NCBI GenBank assembly: GCA_039990395.1
Contig: JBDXFZ010000139.1
Location: 1-64,000, forward strand
DNA length: 64,000 bases
Source: CALINF01 sp039990395
Lineage (GTDB): Bacteria; Pseudomonadota; Gammaproteobacteria; Pseudomonadales; Halieaceae
Reading direction: 5' to 3'
Each line of letters starts with the position of its first letter. The first letter of the stretch is position 1. A program made the position numbers and the translations under genes. Under the pieces are notes generated by a model. That model did not search any database. It was given only the letters and a program-made list of their open reading frames with translations, and was not told the origin of the DNA. Positions 1 to 7,840 of the stretch are shown here, one piece after another.

Positions 1-173
1 CAAAATGGATGCGATCCCCATTGAGCCTCAATCATCGATTAACGTCAAACTGGTGTCCGTTGGCGCCGAAGTCCCACCCTATACGTCAGGTAGACGAGCG
101 TTCGAAGAGCAGATTAGCTATTCTTGCTAAGCTCGCGCCACCAAGACAAGAATTCGAAGAGATAGGTTCAACA

Positions 174-1559
174 ATGAAAATCGCCCAGCAATCTGAGCTA
201 GAGAATTTTTTGCAGACGCACACCGATATCCAAATGCTGGAATTATTAATGCCAGACATCAATGGCATTTTGCGCTGTAAACGCATACACCGACGCGAAT
301 TCAACAGCTTGTTTGATCATAGCTTTAAAGCGCCTCTTAGCGTCCCGTTACTTGGCATTATGGGCGAGCTTTACGAAAAAGAGTTGGATCATGACTTACT
401 GACGGGCGATCCCGATCAACTCCTATTACCAATAGCAGGATCACTGGCGCCAATACCTTGGCTGGGCTCAGCAACAGCTCAGGTTATTGGCGGATTCGCA
501 GACATGAGTTTACAACCTTCTTGGACCGACCCCAGAAACGTTCTCGCCAAAGTGCTAGAGCAATACACCAGCAACGAGCTGAAGCCAGTCGTAGCAACAG
601 AGCTGGAATTCTATCTGCTCGCCGACAACAGTAATTCAGTCCCCTCGCCTCTCATGGGTAGAATACCCGGCACCGACCTCAACCAGGAAGGCATACAGTA
701 CTGCATGTCCGACGACTTGTTTGATTGCGACGCTATTCTTGATGACATCACACAAGCCTGCGAAGCTCAGAACGTTCCACTGACAGCAATACATTCGGAA
801 TTCTCCGCAGGGCAATGGGAGATTAACACCCACCATACAGACGATCCTGTGATGGCCTGTGACCATGCTGTGTTGTTGAAGCGTATCGTCAAAGGCGTTG
901 CTCGAAAACATGGACTGGGAGCCACCTTCATGGCCAAGCCCTTTGATGCATTAGCCGGCAGCGGTCTCCATATACACGCGAGCGTCTACAACAGCACGGG
1001 TGAAAACATCTTCGCCGAGCCCAACAACGAATCGCCTACCGCTGTCTCAGATACACTCCTGCACGCGATTGGTGGTCTGAGTGATACGCTTAGCGAGTCG
1101 ATGGCCATTTTTGCGCCAAACGCAAATTCGTATCGCCGCTTCAAGGCCGGCGCTTTTGCTCCGTCTTCTCATACCTGGGGCCACAACCATCGGGAAGTGG
1201 CATTGCGTATACCTGTGTCGTCGCCTGACAATCGACGGATAGAGCATCGTGTGGCAGGGGCGGATGCCAACCCTTACCTGGTGATGGCAACAGTTCTCGC
1301 TGGTCTACTACATGGCATTAAAAACAAGTTGGACCCTGGCGCACCCGTGCCCAGTGGTGCTGACCTGTCTGACGCGAAAGTCACGCTGCCGCGTCGTTGG
1401 GATGATTCGCTTACACTGTTTCGTCGTAGCTCCGTATTGCCCGAGTACTTGGGTAGAACCTACTGTGAAACCTTTGCGGTACTGCGCCAGGGAGAGTGCG
1501 ACGACTATCATGGCCGAGTGTCCAATCTCGACTATGAGTGGTATCTCAGAGCGTTATAG
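174..1559 (+). CDS. Glutamine synthetase family protein (gamma-glutamyl-amine ligase-like)
   Basis: ATP-dependent ligase of the GlnA superfamily, 461 aa. The order of GS motifs is intact: N-terminal beta-grasp (about 1-110), ELEFYLL near 143-149 (metal-binding Glu), EFSAGQWEIN near 209-218, KPF at 255-257 followed by G-H-I-H at 265-268, NSYRRF at 318-323 and RIEHR at 355-359. Its closest resemblance is to the PuuA/GlnA3-type enzymes that gamma-glutamylate polyamines or other amines, not to housekeeping GlnA, because no adenylylation-site tyrosine loop is evident. The ORF is open back to position 9, but ATG 174 is chosen because the family N-terminus (MLELLMPDINGILR) begins shortly after. A second homologue lies at 10897-12246. 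Substrate is inferred only. Confidence 0.9.
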   Translation: MKIAQQSELENFLQTHTDIQMLELLMPDINGILRCKRIHRREFNSLFDHSFKAPLSVPLLGIMGELYEKELDHDLLTGDPDQLLLPIAGSLAPIPWLGSATAQVIGGFADMSLQPSWTDPRNVLAKVLEQYTSNELKPVVATELEFYLLADNSNSVPSPLMGRIPGTDLNQEGIQYCMSDDLFDCDAILDDITQACEAQNVPLTAIHSEFSAGQWEINTHHTDDPVMACDHAVLLKRIVKGVARKHGLGATFMAKPFDALAGSGLHIHASVYNSTGENIFAEPNNESPTAVSDTLLHAIGGLSDTLSESMAIFAPNANSYRRFKAGAFAPSSHTWGHNHREVALRIPVSSPDNRRIEHRVAGADANPYLVMATVLAGLLHGIKNKLDPGAPVPSGADLSDAKVTLPRRWDDSLTLFRRSSVLPEYLGRTYCETFAVLRQGECDDYHGRVSNLDYEWYLRAL

Positions 1560-1577
1560 CAGTCGCTGAATACGCCA

Positions 1578-2348
1578 CTAGACGGAGAATTTCTCCTGTG
1601 AACGACGGTAGTGGGCAGGTGTTTGTCCCGTTGCCTTCTTAAAGGCAGTGTAAAACGTTGATGTTGAGTTAAATCCCACCTGCAACGCTACATCAAGTAT
1701 CGACGCGTTTTCGTTGTCACCGGCGGCCAGTATTCGAGTCGCCTCTGCCACACGATGGCGATTGACAAAGTCGAAAAAAGAAACACCGTGCCCTTCATTT
1801 ATCGCCTGCGAAAGATGGTTAACTGAACAACCCAGCATGGCTGCAAGCTGAGGTAACGACAGGTGCGAGTCCAGGTACACTCTCTCTACATTCATCGCTT
1901 CTGATAAGCGTACAGTAACTGCACGCAATCCAGACGCACTCAGCCCTGACTTTGCATACCGTTTACTATGATGAGGACCAGACGCGACTCGACCTATGAG
2001 TTGCGGCTCTCGATAGTAGTCCTCAATTTTGAGCGCGCTATCTCCCTCCATGGTGATGAACTCAGCGCCGATCCAACTGACAGCTGAATCTTCGTCTCCT
2101 TCCGGAGATACCTGGTACTGAAACGCAATAGTAGACTCACCGGCGAGCACTTCCCCTACCAGTGTGTAGCAATGTGTATCCTGGCGAAAGTAGTCGCGTA
2201 GGTGGCTCACCAACTCTTCTTGTGCAATGACTTGCTGTGAAGGAATGTCAAAGTACATTCCTCCTCGAGAAAGATGATCAGCAACCTGTTTCGGATCATG
2301 CCGATTCCATGCATCGAAATAGCTTTCCACAAACTCAGAGGTCAACAT
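1578..2348 (-). CDS. AraC-family regulator with N-terminal SnoaL/NTF2-like domain
   Basis: 256 aa transcription factor. Residues about 5-115 resemble a SnoaL-like/NTF2 fold (FVESYFDAWNRHDP start, then the WIGAEFITMEGD strand), a fold that forms a small-molecule pocket. Residues about 155-252 carry the two helix-turn-helices of AraC/XylS proteins (LAAMLGCSVNHLSQ; DVALQVGFNSTSTFYTAFKK, then G-x-TPAHYR). ATG 2348 is preferred over the in-frame TTG at 2354; an AAGG lies about 10 bases upstream of it. It converges on the ligase gene at 174-1559 and probably regulates it or the amine island. Most AraC proteins pair the DNA-binding domain with a cupin, so this partner domain is less common. Ligand unknown. 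Confidence 0.85.
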   Translation of the reverse strand: MLTSEFVESYFDAWNRHDPKQVADHLSRGGMYFDIPSQQVIAQEELVSHLRDYFRQDTHCYTLVGEVLAGESTIAFQYQVSPEGDEDSAVSWIGAEFITMEGDSALKIEDYYREPQLIGRVASGPHHSKRYAKSGLSASGLRAVTVRLSEAMNVERVYLDSHLSLPQLAAMLGCSVNHLSQAINEGHGVSFFDFVNRHRVAEATRILAAGDNENASILDVALQVGFNSTSTFYTAFKKATGQTPAHYRRSQEKFSV

Positions 2349-2533
2349 CTGCAACAGACCTTACCAACCGTGCAATAGACACCATTGAATACCATATCCC
2401 TTCGCTCGTGTCATGAGCTCAACGAACATGGTGCTGTGAAACCTCTATGGACACACACCCGAGAGCATGGGGGCACACTGCGCCAAAAACGGGTTATGCT
2501 AGTCTCACACAAAAGAGAGCCGACCCACTAGAG

Positions 2534-3391
2534 ATGAGTACCCACCAGTCTGATATAGCTGGAACCCCAAAGCCGGGATTTGATCCGCGGCAGTTGATCA
2601 AGATTGCTGTGTACGGGCTGCTGCTCGTAAACTTTGCTTTCTATCTCATCGAAGATGTAGAGATATCGCTTCATACTCTCCGCAATGGAGGGACATGGCT
2701 GGACTATACGTCTGCCTTCGCTGTTTCTCTGGATACATTGGCATGGCTGACACTGCTAGTGCTGTTTGAACTCGAAACCTATTTGCTATCTGACGACGCG
2801 TTTACACCTCGCAGAATGCTGGTAATGCACAGCGTTCGAATTATCTGCTATCTGTTTCTTGCTCACACCCTAGTGGCCTATGCGAATGCTGGAAAGGACC
2901 TCACCAATCTGACTCCGATGCAAAACATCACCAGTTTGTGTGAACTGGTCGAGCGCGAGGTATCTTTTGGCTACAACTTGGCGTACACCGAGCTGGACTC
3001 TGAAAACTGTTCTGTATTATCGAACGCAACACAGTTCTACCTAATAGAGAATGGCACTGTGGTCACCGATGCAGAAGGACTGCAGATAGAACGGGAGCTA
3101 GTCTGGTTAGACCTAATTGAAGCAGTAACCTGGTTGATCATCCTGCTCTGCATTGAATTGATTGTGCGTTTGCAGGATAAGGGCACAACACGCGGCCTGG
3201 CTATTCGCAGCGCCAGCGGTATCAAGTTTGGTTTGTATCTATTGTTGTGGGGCGCGGCTGCCTACTGGATCTACCGCGGACACTATATGTATGCCTGGGA
3301 CGAAGCATTGTGGATCCTTGGCTTCTTCGCAATCGAAATGAACATCTCGGACTGGAAGAAAGAAATTCGTAGCGCAGGCGCGGCGCCCTAG
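2534..3391 (+). CDS. Polytopic inner-membrane protein of unknown function
   Basis: 285 aa, not recognised. About six hydrophobic segments can be seen: near residues 20-40, 60-85, 100-120, 195-215, 230-250 and 260-275. Between the third and fourth is a loop of about 70 residues containing two cysteines (SLCELVERE and SENCSVL), which could be disulfide-linked on the periplasmic side. The C-terminus (SDWKKEIRS) is charged and probably cytoplasmic. ATG 2534 is chosen; the in-frame ATG at 2447 would add 29 polar residues without a ribosome site. The stop overlaps by four bases the stop of the convergent GcvT-like gene. No function is proposed. Confidence 0.75.
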   Translation: MSTHQSDIAGTPKPGFDPRQLIKIAVYGLLLVNFAFYLIEDVEISLHTLRNGGTWLDYTSAFAVSLDTLAWLTLLVLFELETYLLSDDAFTPRRMLVMHSVRIICYLFLAHTLVAYANAGKDLTNLTPMQNITSLCELVEREVSFGYNLAYTELDSENCSVLSNATQFYLIENGTVVTDAEGLQIERELVWLDLIEAVTWLIILLCIELIVRLQDKGTTRGLAIRSASGIKFGLYLLLWGAAAYWIYRGHYMYAWDEALWILGFFAIEMNISDWKKEIRSAGAAP

Positions 3392-4599
3392 AAAGAACTC
3401 GGCGGCGTTGCACGCGCCCTTGCCGGAGCCCAGAATGGTTTATCTTTAACCTGGCAACGTGCAACCTTGCGATAGTAACGCAGCTCTTTTTGATAGTAGA
3501 TTTCTGCCCAGATCTCTTTACCCAGCATTGATGTCTCGACCATCGCAAGCGCGATGTTTGATTTGACCGAGGGAGACCACATCGCAGATGTTACGTAGCC
3601 AATCTCTGTGCTACACCGCTTGCTACTGTACAAAATCGCGCCCTCAGCAGGTTTATTGCCGTCAATATCCAGTTTTGTCAGCGTATACCTGGGACCCCGA
3701 TCGCGCTCCTCAAGTAGCGCACGACGTCCATTGAAGTGTGGTTTTTTGAAGTCCACCAACCATCCCAGGTTCAGTTCGAACGGCGTTTGATCATGCTGAA
3801 AGTGGATGGTCTTCAGCGCTTCAGAGAATTCCATATCCGGCATGATAAAACCTGCTTCCAATCGTGCCATGTTGGTCGCGGCCTCCCCATAGGGGTGTAT
3901 CCCATGATGTTCGCCTGCAGCGTAAAGTGCATCCCACAATGGAAGCGCCTGAGACGGGTCTATCCACAACTCGTAACCCAAGTCACCGGTAAACCCTGTT
4001 CGAGATACCATCAAAGATTCGCCGTGAAACGGAAAATGCATCACACCAAACGGCTTCAGGTTTTCAACGCCGTCAAGACCCATCGCCAGACATGTGGCAC
4101 ATGACGTAGGGCCTTGCAGAGACAAAGCCGCAAATTGTTCTGTCATATCTTCGACTAGCAGGTCATCGAACCCCAGACAGCTCTTTCGCAACCATGCCAA
4201 ACAGGGACTTCCGCATGTCAGCATAAAGCGATCTTCACCTAGGCGGAATATCGTACCGTCATCGACCATACGGCCCTCATCGGTACACCAGCAAACATAG
4301 GTGACCCTGTCGATGTTCAGTTTAGATATGTCACGCGTAACCATACGATCGAGCATCGGCAGTGCATCCGCACCACTGATCATATACTTCTGCATAGGGC
4401 AGATATCGTAGGTTGCGCAAGTGTTTCTGATACAGAAGTATTCGTACTCAGCATCGTAGTAGTAATCGGCAAATTTGAAGCCGTTCCACGAAGACCAGGC
4501 ATCGCGCAGATTCATCACTGCCTGGCGCTCGTGAAAATGTGAATGCTTTAATCGCTCACCGGCAAATGGATCAGCATGGGCGATGGCTTCACTCGTCAT
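3388..4599 (-). CDS. GcvT-family aminomethyltransferase (folate-dependent)
   Basis: 403 aa stand-alone T-protein/YgfZ-superfamily member, close in length to GcvT and DmdA. The first domain includes YDICPMQKY near 65 and the DDGTIFRL segment corresponding to the folate-site region of T-proteins. The C-terminal barrel starts near 290 (NLGWLVDF, then F-x-GRRALLEE). Family members move a methylene or methyl group from an amine or sulfonium to tetrahydrofolate. ATG 4599 is preferred to ATG 4608 because GAGG lies about nine bases upstream of it. It overlaps the stop of the upstream flavoprotein gene, so the two are probably translationally coupled. No gcvH or gcvP lies nearby, so a glycine-cleavage role is unlikely. 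Confidence 0.85.
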   Translation of the reverse strand: MTSEAIAHADPFAGERLKHSHFHERQAVMNLRDAWSSWNGFKFADYYYDAEYEYFCIRNTCATYDICPMQKYMISGADALPMLDRMVTRDISKLNIDRVTYVCWCTDEGRMVDDGTIFRLGEDRFMLTCGSPCLAWLRKSCLGFDDLLVEDMTEQFAALSLQGPTSCATCLAMGLDGVENLKPFGVMHFPFHGESLMVSRTGFTGDLGYELWIDPSQALPLWDALYAAGEHHGIHPYGEAATNMARLEAGFIMPDMEFSEALKTIHFQHDQTPFELNLGWLVDFKKPHFNGRRALLEERDRGPRYTLTKLDIDGNKPAEGAILYSSKRCSTEIGYVTSAMWSPSVKSNIALAMVETSMLGKEIWAEIYYQKELRYYRKVARCQVKDKPFWAPARARATPPSSF

Positions 4600-6208
4600 A
4601 GCAGTCATCCTCAGGAACAGTATTGGGTCGCTTAAGGTCTATCAGAATTTCCCGAGCAGCGTTGGCTCCGCACGCGGAGGAAACACCGCCTCCCGGATGG
4701 GTGGATGATCCACACATGTACATGTTCTTTACGGGCATCCTGTATTGCCCGTAACCCGGAAAGGGACGATTGAAGAGCAGTTGATCAATCGTAAGCTCAC
4801 CCTGAAAAATATTACCCTCTGTCAGCCCTATCTCGTTTTCAATTTCGTGAGGCGTGCGAACTTCCATATGGACAATCAGGTCTTTGAACCCCGGACTGTA
4901 GCGCTCAATCTTATCGATAACTGTTTGCCCGAATTGATCACGCTTCTCAGGTGTCCAAGGGCCATCTGCAAGCTCAGGAGGGCAGTACTGAACAAAATTG
5001 GACATCCAGTGTTTGCCAACAGGCGCGACGGTTGGATCCCAAGCCGACGGAATAATCGATTCAATGAAGGGATCGTCAGACCAGCGGCCACGCTTCCAGC
5101 AATCGTATGCTCGCTCCATTGTTTCTAAAGACCCGGCAAAGCCCTGCCCGCCTCGATTGATATAACGGTTGTCTGGAACATTATTGAATTTGGGCATACC
5201 CGACAGAGCAATATTTACTTTGCCCGAAGAGCCACGAATCTTGAAATTTTTGGCCCGCTCGAAAATCCCCGGAGGTAGATCTTTCCTATCCATGACCTTC
5301 GTGAAGGTACGGCGCGCATCCAGATTCGATACAACAATACCGGCGCGAATCTCTTCCCCGCTCTCAAGCGCTACGCCTACAGCCTTGCCACCCTCCACAA
5401 GGATCTGCTCGACACCAGCGCCAGTGCGTATCTCCCCTCCCTCGGCTTGCAGTGCACTGGCGAGTGCGTTTGAGATCGCGCCCATACCTCCGCGGGCCAA
5501 GCCCCACGCACCCACATTGCCGTCGACATCGCCCATAACGTGATGCAGAAGAATGTAGGCGGAGCCGGGGGAATACACGCCAAGCGCGGTTCCAATAATA
5601 CCGGGGCTGGCCATTGCAGCCTTGATCAGGTCACTCTCGAAATACTCATCCAGAAATTCAGCTGCGCTCATCGTGAAAAAACGCACGTACTCGTACAGCT
5701 CACGCTCGCCTAGTGACCAGAACTCTTTGGCGAGGAACAACATTTCGCGAATATCACGCGGCTTAAAAGAGCTGGGATCCGGCGGCGTTCGCATCAGCGT
5801 TTTACGAATCAACTGTGCATAACGGCCTAGATCAGCCTGAAAGCGCATCATGGAATCCGCATCGTGTGGAGAATGGCGTCGCAGCTCCAAATAGGTTGCT
5901 TCTTCATCCGAGTAGTCGGTGAGCGTCTGGCCACTGTCACTAAACGTTACCGTGCCCAAATAGGGCACCAGCAGGAGACCATGCCTTGTTAGGTCCAAGT
6001 CACGATGAATGGACTGACGCATCATGCTGCACACATATGAGCAGCTGGAATAGAACCACCCATCATGCATCTCGCGGGTGACCGCGGCTCCACCGATATA
6101 GTCGTTCTTCTCTACTACCACCACATCCAATCCGGCCTTGGCCAGATAAGCGGCATTGGTCAAGCCGTTGTGACCTGCGCCAACAATTATGGCATCGTAT
6201 TTTTTCAT
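4589..6208 (-). CDS. NAD(P)/FAD-dependent oxidoreductase, phytoene-dehydrogenase-like (copy A)
   Basis: 539 aa flavoprotein. The N-terminus KKYDAIIVGAGHNGLTNAAYLA is a Rossmann FAD motif (G-A-G-H-N-G at about 11-16), followed by the acidic VVEKNDYIGG strand end. The C-terminus has the family FAD motif (NMYMCGSSTHPGGGVSSACG) characteristic of CrtI-like amine/alkene oxidoreductases. No carotenoid genes are present, so the label phytoene dehydrogenase should not be taken literally. It overlaps its upstream paralogue by ATGA (6205-6208) and the downstream GcvT-like gene by 11 bases. That arrangement suggests the three proteins work as a unit, perhaps oxidising an N-methyl or amine substrate and passing the one-carbon unit to folate (inference). 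Confidence 0.88.
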   Translation of the reverse strand: MKKYDAIIVGAGHNGLTNAAYLAKAGLDVVVVEKNDYIGGAAVTREMHDGWFYSSCSYVCSMMRQSIHRDLDLTRHGLLLVPYLGTVTFSDSGQTLTDYSDEEATYLELRRHSPHDADSMMRFQADLGRYAQLIRKTLMRTPPDPSSFKPRDIREMLFLAKEFWSLGERELYEYVRFFTMSAAEFLDEYFESDLIKAAMASPGIIGTALGVYSPGSAYILLHHVMGDVDGNVGAWGLARGGMGAISNALASALQAEGGEIRTGAGVEQILVEGGKAVGVALESGEEIRAGIVVSNLDARRTFTKVMDRKDLPPGIFERAKNFKIRGSSGKVNIALSGMPKFNNVPDNRYINRGGQGFAGSLETMERAYDCWKRGRWSDDPFIESIIPSAWDPTVAPVGKHWMSNFVQYCPPELADGPWTPEKRDQFGQTVIDKIERYSPGFKDLIVHMEVRTPHEIENEIGLTEGNIFQGELTIDQLLFNRPFPGYGQYRMPVKNMYMCGSSTHPGGGVSSACGANAAREILIDLKRPNTVPEDDCYDE

Positions 6209-7749
6209 TTCAGTATCTCGCGGGCTGCGTTAAAGCCGGCACCACCCATTAGGCCGCCGCCCGGATGGCTACCGGCGCCACAAAGATACAAACCCGGAAT
6301 CGGGGTTTCGTACTGGGCAGCCTCATAAGTAGGACGCATCATCAGCAACTGGTCTACCGCGAATTCCGTGTGGTGCCAATGGCCTCCTGTTACGTAGTGA
6401 AGCGACTCCAGATCCTTGGGCGTCAGTAGTTCAGCGTGCAAGACAAGCTCACCAATTCCGGGTGCGTGGCGCTCCAACGTTTCGAGCAATCGTGCCAGCA
6501 ACGCCGCGCGAGCTGTTTCCGTCCAGCCACCCTTGGGTGAAGCGGGAACATACATGACGTTGGCCGATAAAACGTGTTGACCGTTGGGCGCCATTGAAGA
6601 GCTCTGAAACGAAGGAATCACCAGCTCCATTACGGGAGCTACAGATGCATTGCCATACTTCGCGTCGTCGAACGCAAATTCCAATGCGTCCGGCTCTGAT
6701 GCAATAATCATACGGCCGTCCGCACGATCAAGTCCGGTAAACGAAGGGGCATCACTTAGCGCAAGATGAAGCTTCGCCACGTAACCTTCACAGCGTAATC
6801 GCTGAATACGGTTCGCAAACTCTATCTCCAGGAACTTTGCGCCAACCAGTTGTAAAAATGTGCGCTGCGGATCGGCAGAGGAAACAACTCTGGCCGCTGT
6901 GACCTTCTCACCGTCGGCCAGCTCAACTCCGACTGCACGCAGTCCACTCTCACTCTGCGAAATACTTACGTTTGCGACAGGCGCATTTAGCCGCACCTTC
7001 GCTCCCGCAGCATTAGCAGCGCTCACTAGCGCATTGACTAGCCCTTCTATCCCCGTGTCTGGGATAGCGTGTCCACCGTCATGATCTCCCAACATTCGAT
7101 ACAGGAGCGCAAAGACTGCACTGTTGGGCGAACGTGGAGCCAGCTTTGAACCCACCAGCCCATCCCAACTCAAAGCGGCCTGCAGGTGTTTGTTATCGAA
7201 GTACTCATCCATAAGGTCGCGCATCGGCAATGTGGCGACCCGAAGGAACTCCAGCATATCCTCCTTACCCAGTCTGCGCAGACGCAAACCCAACTGACCG
7301 AAGGTTAATAATTCTCCAGGGGTATTGTTGCCGATGCGCGGCATTGTCTTCATCCAGAAAGGCTCTAGCGCACGCGCGAACTTCTGCATCGCTGCCCGAT
7401 ACTCAAGATAGCTACTCGCATCATCGTCCGAGACACCGGAAACACCGTCCTCAGCAATGACTATATGCTCGCCATCCAAGTTCAGACCTATCGTTGGCAT
7501 TGGCGCGACAGCACGGTGGTAACCGTGCGACTGCAGATCCAAGTCTTTTATGATTCTGGGTGAGAAATGGCTGACAGTGTGAGCAACGGATGCCTTAAAC
7601 CCCGGATAGAATTCACGGGTGGACGCCAGCCCTCCAGGCGCAGCAGAAGCTTCCAATACCAGTACGCGCTGACCTTGCCGGGCAAGATAGGCAGCACAGA
7701 TCAACCCGTTGTGACCCGCACCAATTACGATTGTGTCGTAGCTATTCAC
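6205..7749 (-). CDS. NAD(P)/FAD-dependent oxidoreductase, phytoene-dehydrogenase-like (copy B)
   Basis: 514 aa paralogue of the downstream gene with the same layout: NSYDTIVIGAGHNGLICAAYLA at the N-terminus, GGLASTREF after the second strand, and LYLCGAGSHPGGGLMGGAG at the C-terminus. The first ATG-like choice in this frame is a TTG at 7776, but GTG 7749 aligns with the start of copy A and has AGGCGA just upstream, so it is used here. The 3' end overlaps copy A by ATGA. Two adjacent coupled paralogues suggest a heteromeric flavoenzyme or two consecutive oxidation steps. Substrate unknown; the GcvT, ureohydrolase and ligase neighbours point to amine chemistry. Confidence 0.87.
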   Translation of the reverse strand: MNSYDTIVIGAGHNGLICAAYLARQGQRVLVLEASAAPGGLASTREFYPGFKASVAHTVSHFSPRIIKDLDLQSHGYHRAVAPMPTIGLNLDGEHIVIAEDGVSGVSDDDASSYLEYRAAMQKFARALEPFWMKTMPRIGNNTPGELLTFGQLGLRLRRLGKEDMLEFLRVATLPMRDLMDEYFDNKHLQAALSWDGLVGSKLAPRSPNSAVFALLYRMLGDHDGGHAIPDTGIEGLVNALVSAANAAGAKVRLNAPVANVSISQSESGLRAVGVELADGEKVTAARVVSSADPQRTFLQLVGAKFLEIEFANRIQRLRCEGYVAKLHLALSDAPSFTGLDRADGRMIIASEPDALEFAFDDAKYGNASVAPVMELVIPSFQSSSMAPNGQHVLSANVMYVPASPKGGWTETARAALLARLLETLERHAPGIGELVLHAELLTPKDLESLHYVTGGHWHHTEFAVDQLLMMRPTYEAAQYETPIPGLYLCGAGSHPGGGLMGGAGFNAAREILK

Positions 7750-7840
7750 AGATTCGCCTGTCAGATTTTGTTGCAACCATGGAGATTACCGGCGGCTTAA
7801 GCGAGCCACTACCGCGCCTATACGCCGGGAGATTCGTCTG

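Noticed and set aside
9..173. N-terminal extension of the first GS-like gene back to position 9
   Set aside because: The extra 55 residues do not resemble the family N-terminus, and the internal ATG 174 precedes the conserved part directly.
4589..7749. Carotenoid biosynthesis (crtI-like) annotation of the two FAD oxidoreductases
   Set aside because: No crtB, crtE or crtY gene is nearby, and the coupling is with GcvT, so the family name is not a functional guide.
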